A stretch of DNA of 64,000 nucleotides. It comes from Streptomyces sp. TN58 (lineage in GTDB: Bacteria > Actinomycetota > Actinomycetes > Streptomycetales > Streptomycetaceae). The first letter of the stretch is position 1. Each line of letters opens with the position of its first letter. Under the pieces are notes generated by a model, which saw only the letters and a program-made list of their open reading frames with translations, ran no database searches and had not been told where the DNA came from. The position numbers and the translations under genes were made by a program. The stretch covers positions 3,157,501-3,221,500 of the forward strand of contig NZ_CP018870.1 of assembly GCF_001941845.1 (NCBI RefSeq), in the 5' to 3' direction. Positions 9,275 through 17,062 of the stretch are shown here, piece after piece.

Positions 9275-12200
9275 TCAGGACGTGAACCAGCCGTTCAGAT
9301 CGGCGATCACGTGGACGGAGCCGGAGTTGTTGAAGAACGTCACCCGGCCGTCCACCACCGGTACGACCACCAGGTTGGAGACGGTCTGCCCGGCCGTGTA
9401 GTTGAGGTTCGACACGCCCGGCCGTCCGGTCCCGTGCGGGTGGACGATCAGATGGCCCGCGTCGGTCGGGCCGGTGACCGTGACGTTCAGGACGACCGCG
9501 GTCACCCCCGTGAGCGGTACGCCCTCGACTCCGGCCACCTGGAGGCTGACGATGCTGCCCCCGCCGACGGCTCCGGCGCGGGCGCCGGTCCCGTCACGGG
9601 TGTCGAGGAGGCGGACCGGCGCGCCGGCCGAGAACGCCGAACCGGTCGCCGCGTAGTAGCCGGTGACGTCGGCGATGAGGTCCACCGAACCGGAGTTGTT
9701 GCGCAGGTCGACCTTGCCGTTGACCACGGGGACCGTCACCAGGTTCGGCACGATCTGCCCAGGCGTGAAGTTGAGGTTCGACACCCCCGGTGCGGCCTGC
9801 CCGTTCGGGTAGACCGTGACGTGCCCGGCCTCGGTCGGCTGGACCGCGGTCACGTTCATCACCACGGCCGTCACCCCCGTCGCCGGGACGCCCTTCACAC
9901 CGGCCACCTGCAAGGTGACGACGCCGCCCGGACCGACCCGCTCCTTCTTCGCACCCGTGCCGTCGCGGGTGTCGAGGAACCGTGCCGGCGTGAGGGGGTT
10001 CAGCGCGGAGCCGGCCCCGGCCTTGTCGGTGTAGTAGCCGGTGACGTCGGCGATCAGGTCCACCGAGCCGGAGTTGTTGCGCAGGTCGACCTTCCCGTTC
10101 ACCACGGCCACCGTCACCAGGTTCGGCACGATCTGCCCGGGCGCGAAGTTGAGGTTCGACACCGACGGTCTGGGCTGCCCGTTCGGGTAGACCATCACGT
10201 GCCCGGCCTCGGTCGGCTGGACCGCGGTCACGTTCATCACCACGGCCGTCACCCCCGTCGCCGGGATGCCCTTCACGCCGGCCACCTGCAGGGTGACGAC
10301 GCCGCCCGGGCCGACCCGCTGCTTCGCCGCACCCGTACCGTCACGGGTGTCCAGGAACCGGGCCGGGCCGTGCGGCACGAACCGGCTCTTGGTGGCGGTC
10401 GTCGGCGCCGTCACCGTGTACGCCTTGGTGATCCGGTGGCCGATGTACGGCCCGACGTCGTACAGCCCCGGCTTCAGCCCGGTGGTGTCGACCAGCACCT
10501 TCATCGAGGTGCCGTCCGGGCTCACCGACAGCGGCTTGAGGTAGGGGCCCTGTTCGTACTGCGTACCGCTGGGCATGAGCATCAGCTCCATGCCGAGGTT
10601 GAGGTCCGCCCCGTGGACGACCGCCTGGTTCCACGTTCCGGCGGGACCGGTGGCGGGGCTGATCCCGGACACCCACGGGTTGGGCTGCTGCCCGCCGCAC
10701 CCGGTGACGCAGGATCCGTTCATGGTGAACTCGATCGGCGGGGCGGCCCTGCCGGCGCTCAGCATCAGGACGGCCTGGCCGGCCTTCGCGTCGCTCTCGG
10801 TGGAGCACAGGCCGTACCCGTCACACCCGTACTTGGACGTGGTGCCGGTTCCCTCCCACACGTCGGGGCCCAGCAGGCTCCGTTCGGGGGAGGCCGCGAC
10901 GGCGAGGTCGTTGGACGTGAACCGCCCGCCGACGCCGAAGGTCTGCGAGGGCTTCATGTCCAGGACCGCGCAGTAGGCGGTGGAGCTCTCCGTCAGCACC
11001 CCGCTGCGGTACGGGAAGCCCGCCACCGAGATCCGGTTCGCGGTGCACTCCGGCACCCAGCCCGTGGACGTGGCGACCTTCCAGGTGTCGACGTCGGCGT
11101 GGACCGGCTTGCCCGCGTAGCCGGTGGTGTGGACGATCGCGACGTACGACGTGGATCCCGTGGCCCGGCAGGCGGTGGTGTACTGCCGGCACCTGAACGT
11201 GCCACCGGCGTCCACCACCTGCACCGTCGCCGCGGGGGCGTCCTTGCCGCCGGCCGTCCGGGCGCCCAGCCAGAACTTGTCGGTGGCCGCACCGCTCACC
11301 CGCACGCAGCGGGCGTCGAGCACCGAGGTCAGGTCGAAGGACACGGCCTGGCCGCCGACCTTCGTCGACGCCGGGACGGCGCATTTCGCCGTGGCCGAGA
11401 TGTCGCGCCGGGCCAGCTTGTAGGTCTCCGCGGCCTGCCCGACCAACATGACGGTGTACGGAGTGCCGGATGCGAGGGGGCACGCGGTGAAGGGGCCGCC
11501 GATGCAGGCGACGTTGCCCGCGGGGTCGGCGGCGTAGAAGGTCCCCGACCCCTGGTTGAGCGGGGCGGAGTAGGCGAGCACCTCGGCGGCCGCGTGCTGG
11601 TCGGCCGGCAGGCTCAGGCAGGACTGTCGTCCGCCCGAGGTGAGCGACACCTGCGCGCCCGCCGTCGCGTCGAAGCCGGTCTGCGGCCAGGCCGCGCATC
11701 CGGCGGCCTCGCCGGTCCGGTGGACCGCCAGCGCGTACGCCTGCGACGGGGCACCGGTCATCACGGCCCGGAACGGCGCGGTCCCGGCCAGCTTGCAGAC
11801 CGGGTGATAGCCGGAGTACTCGCACTGCTTGGAGCCGGACGCGTCGTACACGACGACGGCTGCGGCCTGCCCGCCGGCAGGCGTCCGGTCGAGCAGGTAG
11901 ACGCCCTTCCCGGACGCGGTCGGCAGGGTCAGGCACAGCTTCTGCCCCGGTCCGCCGAAGGTGCCGGTCACCGGCCCGGCGACGAGCCCGTTGTCGTGGG
12001 TGGCGGTGCAGCCGCGGGTCTCCTTGGCGGAGTGGAAGGCCATGCCGAAGGCGGCGGGGGCTTCCGGCTTGGGAGTGACCGCCCAGGTGTGGTCGCCTGC
12101 GGGCAGATCGCATCCGCCGTACTGGCAGGGGCTGGGCATCGCGGCGCCCGCCGTGTTGTACAGCGTGCCGGTGGGAGCGGTACCGGACGCCACCGGTCCG

Positions 12201-13237
12201 AAGGAGTGCCAGGCGGGCTGGACGACCCGCAGGGTGCGGCAACGCACCGTGGAGCCCAGGTCCGGGGAGACACCGAACGCCTGCGGCTCCACGACCGCGC
12301 AGCCCTCCGGCTTCGACAGACGCGCCAGGGTGACGTCGTAGGCCGCCTGGCCCGCCCCGAGGGCGCTGAGCGCCGTCATCCGGAACGGCGCGGTGCCGGT
12401 GAGCTTGCAGTCGAGGGCGACGCTGCCCGTGTTCTGCCAGTCGCGTACGCCGGCACAGATCTGCTTGCCGGTCGCGTCGTGGACGATGTGGTGGATGTCC
12501 TTGGAGGACGAGTAGCTGCGCAGTACGTCGTTCGCGGCCAGGTCCAGCGCGTAGCAGTCACCCGCCGAGCCGGCCGGCAGGGAGCCCTGGAACACCTTGG
12601 GGGCGCCGAGGGTGCGGTCCGCGGGAGCGACCGTCTCACAGGTGGTGGAGGAGACCAGCGGCAGGTACGAGGCCCAGACCTGGGTCTGGGAGCCGGTGCC
12701 GTTCTCCACCTTCATCGTGTAGGTGCCCGCCTGGGTGGCGGGGCAGCGGACCGCTCCGTACGCGTAGTCCCCCGAACCCAGCACGTGCTCGCACGTCACG
12801 GCGGTGCCGGTGGGCGACACCAGCTTGGGCCGGATGATCCCGGGCGACGTGACGACCTGGAGGACGACCACGTCCGGCGCGGGCAGGGTGAGGGAGAAGG
12901 ACGCCGTCGTGTTCGGCTCCACCGCGCAGTTGACGATCGTGCTCGGCTGCAGGGCCGTCGGGCAGGCGCCTGCCGCCTGGCCGCTCTGCTGGAGCGAGCG
13001 CACGACGGCCTCGCGCTCGGCCGCCGGATCGGTCTTCGGCGCCGTGGCTTCGGGCCCCGACACGGGAGCGGCGACGGCAGCGGGGGCGAGGGCGGGCGGC
13101 GGTGTCGCCGCGGCGGCGGATCCGCTCTGGCCGGTGAACGACGCCAGGAGGCCCAGCAGCAGGGCCCCGGACGCGACGGCGGCCCTGCCCTTCCCCGGTC
13201 TCTCGCGTCTTCTTCTGCCCGACGGCAGCAGTCTCAA
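9275..13237 (-). CDS. large exported repeat protein
   Basis: About 1,320 residues. The start is uncertain: I chose TTG at 13237, preceded by GGGGG, because it gives a normal signal peptide (RRRRERPGKGR then AAVASGALLLGLLASF, cut near SAAA); a GTG at 13279 is in frame. The central 750 residues are Cys-paired beta-rich units of about 110-140 residues (recurring CxTAxxF and CKLxGTAPFR motifs). An IPT/TIG-like stretch follows (ISPATGPAGTWNQAVVHGADL). The last 370 residues are three near-identical modules, each starting near LDTRDGTG and ending near SVxLIADVTGYY. Such modules occur in secreted Streptomyces surface proteins, where they may bind wall or matrix polymer. No catalytic motif seen. Confidence 0.88.
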   Translation of the reverse strand: MRLLPSGRRRRERPGKGRAAVASGALLLGLLASFTGQSGSAAAATPPPALAPAAVAAPVSGPEATAPKTDPAAEREAVVRSLQQSGQAAGACPTALQPSTIVNCAVEPNTTASFSLTLPAPDVVVLQVVTSPGIIRPKLVSPTGTAVTCEHVLGSGDYAYGAVRCPATQAGTYTMKVENGTGSQTQVWASYLPLVSSTTCETVAPADRTLGAPKVFQGSLPAGSAGDCYALDLAANDVLRSYSSSKDIHHIVHDATGKQICAGVRDWQNTGSVALDCKLTGTAPFRMTALSALGAGQAAYDVTLARLSKPEGCAVVEPQAFGVSPDLGSTVRCRTLRVVQPAWHSFGPVASGTAPTGTLYNTAGAAMPSPCQYGGCDLPAGDHTWAVTPKPEAPAAFGMAFHSAKETRGCTATHDNGLVAGPVTGTFGGPGQKLCLTLPTASGKGVYLLDRTPAGGQAAAVVVYDASGSKQCEYSGYHPVCKLAGTAPFRAVMTGAPSQAYALAVHRTGEAAGCAAWPQTGFDATAGAQVSLTSGGRQSCLSLPADQHAAAEVLAYSAPLNQGSGTFYAADPAGNVACIGGPFTACPLASGTPYTVMLVGQAAETYKLARRDISATAKCAVPASTKVGGQAVSFDLTSVLDARCVRVSGAATDKFWLGARTAGGKDAPAATVQVVDAGGTFRCRQYTTACRATGSTSYVAIVHTTGYAGKPVHADVDTWKVATSTGWVPECTANRISVAGFPYRSGVLTESSTAYCAVLDMKPSQTFGVGGRFTSNDLAVAASPERSLLGPDVWEGTGTTSKYGCDGYGLCSTESDAKAGQAVLMLSAGRAAPPIEFTMNGSCVTGCGGQQPNPWVSGISPATGPAGTWNQAVVHGADLNLGMELMLMPSGTQYEQGPYLKPLSVSPDGTSMKVLVDTTGLKPGLYDVGPYIGHRITKAYTVTAPTTATKSRFVPHGPARFLDTRDGTGAAKQRVGPGGVVTLQVAGVKGIPATGVTAVVMNVTAVQPTEAGHVMVYPNGQPRPSVSNLNFAPGQIVPNLVTVAVVNGKVDLRNNSGSVDLIADVTGYYTDKAGAGSALNPLTPARFLDTRDGTGAKKERVGPGGVVTLQVAGVKGVPATGVTAVVMNVTAVQPTEAGHVTVYPNGQAAPGVSNLNFTPGQIVPNLVTVPVVNGKVDLRNNSGSVDLIADVTGYYAATGSAFSAGAPVRLLDTRDGTGARAGAVGGGSIVSLQVAGVEGVPLTGVTAVVLNVTVTGPTDAGHLIVHPHGTGRPGVSNLNYTAGQTVSNLVVVPVVDGRVTFFNNSGSVHVIADLNGWFTS
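9285..10370 (-). repeat. three tandem ~370-bp repeats in the exported protein gene
   Basis: The LDTRDGTG coding motif recurs near 9595-9610, 9960-9977 and 10338-10355, a period of roughly 367-378 nt (122-126 residues). The two upstream copies are nearly identical at the nucleotide level, with long shared runs; the copy at the C-terminus has diverged more. This indicates recent internal duplication and makes the gene prone to repeat-number change. Confidence 0.85.
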
Positions 13238-13306
13238 TGGAGCCCCCAGCTCAGCATGTCCCTGTCCGGTGAATGTCACGACGGGCAGGCGGAGCTTATA
13301 TCCCCT

Positions 13307-13756
13307 CTACACGAGCCCCGCAGGGGGGCATCGCCGACGGGTCAGCTCCGCCCAGACCGTCTTGCCGACGAGGCGGTCCGAGACGCCCCAGTCGCCTGCG
13401 ACGGCGTCCACGATGCGCAGGCCGTAGCCGGACTCCGCCCCGTACGCGTGCGGCTGCACGGCCGGGCGGCGGTCGCCGCGGGCGTCGGAGACCTCGACGC
13501 GCAGGACGTCCTCCAGCAGCGTCAGCTTCAGCTCGAAGTCCCGACCCGGGACGCGTCCGTGCCGGACGGCGTTGGCGGCGAGCTCGGCCACGAGCAGCCC
13601 GGCGTCCGCGGACAGGGCGGTGGATTCGGGGAAGCCCCACGCGTCGAGCTCGACGAGGGCCAGCTGCCGGGCGAGCCGGGCCCCGCGACGGGTGGCGGTG
13701 AAACGCTGAGTGAACACGCGTACGAGGGTCCGGGCGTGGCCGGAAGGTGCGGTCAT
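13307..13756 (-). CDS. ATP-binding protein, anti-sigma-type histidine-kinase-like ATPase
   Basis: 149 residues, an HATPase_c-only protein of the Streptomyces type. The N-box-like ELAANAVRHG (about residues 57-66) and a G-box (GYGLRIVDAVAGDWG) are visible. It lacks a His-phosphotransfer domain. Such proteins phosphorylate or sequester anti-sigma antagonists, or act with neighbouring XRE/DUF397 regulators; the pairing with an XRE gene across a divergent promoter is common in this genus. The ATG at 13756 is 128 nt from the XRE start, and the inverted repeat at 13801-13825 lies between them. Confidence 0.9.
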   Translation of the reverse strand: MTAPSGHARTLVRVFTQRFTATRRGARLARQLALVELDAWGFPESTALSADAGLLVAELAANAVRHGRVPGRDFELKLTLLEDVLRVEVSDARGDRRPAVQPHAYGAESGYGLRIVDAVAGDWGVSDRLVGKTVWAELTRRRCPPAGLV

Positions 13757-13800
13757 GCCGCCAACATCCCGCCCGACCAGGGTCGTTCAACACCACCCAC

Positions 13801-13825
13801 ACTCGTACAAACCAACTGTACGAGT
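13801..13825. promoter_or_regulatory. inverted repeat, likely operator of the XRE regulator
   Basis: Perfect 9-bp arms ACTCGTACA and TGTACGAGT separated by 7 nt, in the 128-bp region between the divergent ATPase and XRE genes. It is AT-richer than its surroundings and well placed to control both promoters. Binding by the XRE protein is inferred from position. Confidence 0.65.
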
Positions 13826-13884
13826 CCACTCCCTGGACAGGCGTGGTCACCGTCCGTGAGGCTTCCTCCGGGGAGGTGACCGCC

Positions 13885-14721
13885 ATGGTGAGTGCCGACG
13901 ACAGCGGTGACGGCGAGGTCGAGCCGGACGACAACCTGCGCTGCTTCGGCGAGACGGTCAAGGCCTCCCGCAAACGCGCCGGCCTGACCCAGGAGCAACT
14001 GGCTCCGCTGATCGGTTACTCGGTCCAGTACGTCGGCTCGGTGGAGCAGGGCCGCCGCCACCCGTCGCAGAAGTTCGTGAACAAGACGGAAGCGGTCCTG
14101 GACACCTTCGGCGTCATCGACATCGCCGCGAAGCAGCTGACGCGGCGGCGCGGCCTGGCGACGTGGTTCCGGCGGTGGGCGGAGCTGGAGGAGGTGGCCG
14201 TCACCCTCAATACGTACGAGTGCCGGTCCGTACCGGGCCTGCTCCAACCGGAGTCCTACGCCCGCGCCCTCATCGACAACGTCCCGCCGCTGGCCACCCC
14301 CGAGGAGGCGGAGGCCCGTGTCGCGGTCCGCCTGGAGCGGCAGAAGCTGCTGCACCGCACCCCGTACGCGCTCTTCAGCTTCGTCATCGAGCAGGCGCTG
14401 ATCGAGCGGCGCACGGGCGGGCCGCAGGTCACGCGGGAGCTGATCGACCGCCTCCTGGAGTGGGGGGAGCTCCCCAACGTCGACATCCAGGTCATGCCGC
14501 TCGTCCAGCCGGTGCACGCGGGCACCGACGGCCCCTTCCGACTCCTGGAAACCGATGAACACGAGTGGCTGGGCTACAGCGAGGGACAGAAGACGGGCCA
14601 GGTCATCACCGACCCGAAAGCCATCAGCGTGCTCCACCAGCGGTATGCCAAACTTCGCATCCAGGCCCTCAATCCTGCTGACAGCACGGGCCTGTTGATG
14701 CGAATGCGAGGTTCCCTGTGA
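13885..14721 (+). CDS. XRE-family (helix-turn-helix) regulator with DUF5753-type sensor region
   Basis: 278 residues. The HTH covers about residues 19-75 (CFGETVKASRKRAGLTQEQLAPLIGYS, then VEQGRRHPS). The rest matches the actinobacterial C-terminal region that starts near RRGLATWFRRWAELEEVA and includes YECRSVPGLLQPESYARAL and SFVIEQALIERR. ATG 13885 follows GGGAGG by 8 nt; a longer frame to 13747 has no RBS. The stop overlaps the start of the DUF397 gene (GTGA), so the two are coupled. In this family the DUF397 protein usually modulates the XRE partner. I recall the SCO4441/SCO4442 pair of S. coelicolor as a similar arrangement but cannot check orthology. Confidence 0.93.
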   Translation: MVSADDSGDGEVEPDDNLRCFGETVKASRKRAGLTQEQLAPLIGYSVQYVGSVEQGRRHPSQKFVNKTEAVLDTFGVIDIAAKQLTRRRGLATWFRRWAELEEVAVTLNTYECRSVPGLLQPESYARALIDNVPPLATPEEAEARVAVRLERQKLLHRTPYALFSFVIEQALIERRTGGPQVTRELIDRLLEWGELPNVDIQVMPLVQPVHAGTDGPFRLLETDEHEWLGYSEGQKTGQVITDPKAISVLHQRYAKLRIQALNPADSTGLLMRMRGSL

Positions 14722-14966
14722 ACAGCTCCGACTTGCGGTGGTTCAAGAGCAGCTACAGCGGGAGCCAGGGCGACAGCTGCGTCGAGGTCGCCCTCTCCTG
14801 GCACAAGTCCACGTACAGCGGAAGCGAGGGCGACGACTGCGTCGAGGTCGCCGCCTGCCCCGGTGCCGTGCACGTCCGGGACTCCAAGGTGACGGCCGGC
14901 CCCGAACTGGCCGTCACCCCGGGTGTCTGGACCGCGTTCCTGGGCGGCGTCACCGCCACCCGCTGA
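14718..14966 (+). CDS. DUF397 protein with duplicated N-terminal unit
   Basis: 82 residues from a GTG overlapping the XRE stop. The DUF397 signature WxKSSYSGxxGDxCVEVA occurs twice, at about residues 8-24 and 28-45, before the single VRDSK...WTAFLGGV end. Normal members are about 60-70 residues with one copy. The duplication is also clear in DNA (GCTACAGCGGGAGCCAGGGC against CGTACAGCGGAAGCGAGGGC). Small partner protein of the preceding regulator; possibly an antitoxin-like modulator. Confidence 0.9.
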   Translation: MNSSDLRWFKSSYSGSQGDSCVEVALSWHKSTYSGSEGDDCVEVAACPGAVHVRDSKVTAGPELAVTPGVWTAFLGGVTATR

Positions 14967-14978
14967 ACGGCGGCGCGG

Positions 14979-15596
14979 CTACCGCTCCCCGGTCTCCTCC
15001 TCGCCGGGGAACCGGGCGAGCGGGGCCTCGCGCTCGAAGAACGTCTTGGCGCGGGTCAGTGCGCGCTCGTCGTCCCGGACCTGGCCGGGGCGGGAGCCGT
15101 TGCCGAGCAGGACGCCGCCGAAGCGCATGCCGAGGTAGGCGGCGGTGTTGTTGAGGCTGGTGATCAGCCCGTCGGCGGTGGCCTCGTTCTCCTCGGCCAT
15201 CACCGTGACACCCCACAGCGTGCCGCCCGCCATCCGCTTCTTGAAGTCCAGGCCGGGGACGCCCAGCCAGCCGGACCAGTAGTCGAGATAGCGCTTGGTG
15301 TTCGCGGAGACCGTGTACCAGTACAGGGGCGAGGCGATCACGATGTCGGTGGCCTCCAGGGTGAGCCGGCGCAGCTCCTCTTCGCGCTCGGTCACGGGCC
15401 AGGTCCCGTCCTCGTGCCGGCCGTCCTGGAAGTCGGGCAGCGGGTCCTGCGCGAGGTCCACCCAGCGCTGCGGAACGCCGGCGGGCAGCTGCTCGGCCGC
15501 GGCCCGGGCGAGTATTTCGGTGTTGCCGTCCGGGCGCGAGCTGCCGAGGACGAAGAGGAAGGAGCGGTCGGCGTCGGTAAGTCTGTCGGTCGTCAT
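14979..15596 (-). CDS. NADPH-dependent FMN reductase / flavodoxin-fold protein
   Basis: 205 residues. The N-terminal flavin-phosphate loop LGSSRPDGNTE (about 17-27) and SPLYWYTVSANTKRYLDYWSGW identify the NAD(P)H:FMN or quinone reductase flavodoxin fold. Later VMAEENEATADGLITSLNNTAAYLGM fits the same fold. Start chosen at ATG 15596; an upstream open frame has no coding character. It should supply reduced flavin or reduce quinones in the cytoplasm. Convergent with DUF397, no operator copy nearby. Confidence 0.88.
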   Translation of the reverse strand: MTTDRLTDADRSFLFVLGSSRPDGNTEILARAAAEQLPAGVPQRWVDLAQDPLPDFQDGRHEDGTWPVTEREEELRRLTLEATDIVIASPLYWYTVSANTKRYLDYWSGWLGVPGLDFKKRMAGGTLWGVTVMAEENEATADGLITSLNNTAAYLGMRFGGVLLGNGSRPGQVRDDERALTRAKTFFEREAPLARFPGEEETGER

Positions 15597-15731
15597 GTGG
15601 CATGCAACTTCCGCTGTTTGCGGAGCCATTCCGTCCGCGTGCGGGCGGCCGGGCCGGGCGAAATCCCCTCGACGGCGGGACCGGCTGCCGGGGACCATGA
15701 CGGCCGGACGGATCGAGGGGACGGAACGGGC

Positions 15732-16247
15732 ATGTCCGCAGCACGGCAACAGGACGAGGACCACTGGGATGCGCTACCGGCGGGGATTCGCGCGCAGGTC
15801 GACGGGTACGTCCTCCAGGACTCTCTTCTGCCGGCCGTCAAGCTCGTGTGGGACGCCGGGCGCGCCCACGGCATCGGCCTGCACGAGGCCGAGATGGTGG
15901 TCCACGAGCGGTACGTCTTCCACGGCGACCGGATCGCCCGTACCCCCGAGAGTCCGCTGGACCTGGAGTCCCTGACCGTCCTCACGAGCGGCCTGCCGGG
16001 ACGGGTGGCGGCGATCGAGGCCGTCTGGGACGGGGACACGGTCCACGGCTGGTTCGTGAACCTCCTGGCGATCACCGACGACCCCGCCGGGGAACGGCAC
16101 CTGGCCACCGTCCACAACCGCCGGGACCGCGACCCGGCCGAGGCCGCCACCGAGGCGGGCCGCGCCCTGGCGGACCACCTCGCCGTGCCGTTCCACTTCC
16201 CCGACCCGGACGACCCGGGCTACGACGCCCCACGATGGCGGCCCTGA
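15732..16247 (+). CDS. hypothetical protein, unrecognised
   Basis: 171 residues from ATG 15732. I recognise no family. The sequence is acidic and soluble, without signal peptide or membrane span. A helical first third (IRAQVDGYVLQDSLLPAVKLVW, given here as a pattern only) is followed by a beta-rich middle with a VWDGDTVHGWFVN stretch. It lies 13 nt before a second small unknown gene in the same direction, so the two may be cotranscribed. Codon usage is normal for the region. Confidence 0.75.
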   Translation: MSAARQQDEDHWDALPAGIRAQVDGYVLQDSLLPAVKLVWDAGRAHGIGLHEAEMVVHERYVFHGDRIARTPESPLDLESLTVLTSGLPGRVAAIEAVWDGDTVHGWFVNLLAITDDPAGERHLATVHNRRDRDPAEAATEAGRALADHLAVPFHFPDPDDPGYDAPRWRP

Positions 16248-16260
16248 GAGGACCGACCCC

Positions 16261-16515
16261 GTGCCCGGACAGCGCAGGCGCAAGCAGAGGCGGCAGCGGC
16301 ACGACGAGCGGCACCGGCCGGAGAACGTCCCCGGCCGGTGGGAGCCGCTGTTCGAGTCGCAGGAGCATGCGGAGTTGCGGGACTTCCTACGCAGCCTCCG
16401 GGCCGCCGGCACCGTCGCCGACCCGGCGCACATCCGGATCGACACGTTCTGCGGCCGCCTCAACCACCCGACGGCCTACCGGGTGAGCGTCTACGTCCCC
16501 GACCCGGCCGCCTGA
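16261..16515 (+). CDS. small hypothetical protein, unrecognised
   Basis: 84 residues from a GTG. The first 20 residues are strongly basic (Arg/Gln/Lys), followed by an amphipathic helix (FESQEHAELRDFLRSL). The basic start could bind nucleic acid, but no motif supports a function. It follows the 171-residue gene by 13 nt. Confidence 0.65.
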   Translation: MPGQRRRKQRRQRHDERHRPENVPGRWEPLFESQEHAELRDFLRSLRAAGTVADPAHIRIDTFCGRLNHPTAYRVSVYVPDPAA

Positions 16516-16609
16516 TCGAGCGTCACGTGCGGTGCATGCCCGCCGGCCACCGGCCGGCGCCCGGCGTGCGGCGTGCGGCTCCCGTACCTGCGGCGGAACC
16601 GGGCCGGGG

Positions 16610-16906
16610 TCAGCCGACCTTCGGGGTCTTCGGCAGTCCGGCGTCCAGGGCCGAGCCGGCGCCTCCGAGTGAGCTGTCGGTCGCCTGCGTGGCGGAGCCG
16701 ACCGCGCCCTGGGTCACCGCGACCGCCGTCTTCGCGTCCTGGACGGTCTGCGCGGGGTGGTCGGCGATGTCGACGACCCGGCCGACGAGCGGCGCCGCCC
16801 CGGTCGCCGCGGACGGCTCGTCGGCGGCGTGCGCGGCGGGGACGAGTGCGAGGGCTGCGCCGCCGGACAGGACCAGGGCGGCAAGGGTGCGCTTGATGGC
16901 AGTCAT
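16610..16906 (-). CDS. small secreted protein
   Basis: 98 residues with a clear signal peptide: basic start MTAIKRT, hydrophobic LAALVLSGGAALALV and an AHA-A cleavage site near residue 28. The mature part is about 70 residues, Ala/Thr/Gly/Asp rich, without Cys. No family recognised. Small secreted proteins of this kind are common in Streptomyces and are often development-linked, but nothing here fixes a role. Confidence 0.75.
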   Translation of the reverse strand: MTAIKRTLAALVLSGGAALALVPAAHAADEPSAATGAAPLVGRVVDIADHPAQTVQDAKTAVAVTQGAVGSATQATDSSLGGAGSALDAGLPKTPKVG

Positions 16907-16990
16907 GCCCGGCCCAACGACCCCGCCACCCCGGGGTCACCACCCGCCCCCCACTTTGGAGTGACGGCAGGAACCGTCGGCGGGAACGCC

Positions 16991-17025
16991 GGCGGCCCCG
17001 GATCGGGGGAATCGGTCCGGGGCCG
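16991..17025 (-). terminator. hairpin terminator of the permease gene
   Basis: Perfect 11-bp arms (16991-17001 and 17015-17025) with a 13-nt loop, about 40 nt downstream of the permease stop on the minus strand. No T tract, as usual in this genus. Confidence 0.75.
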
Positions 17026-17062
17026 CGGGGATGACTCGGCGGGATGGTCGGGCTCGGGTGGG

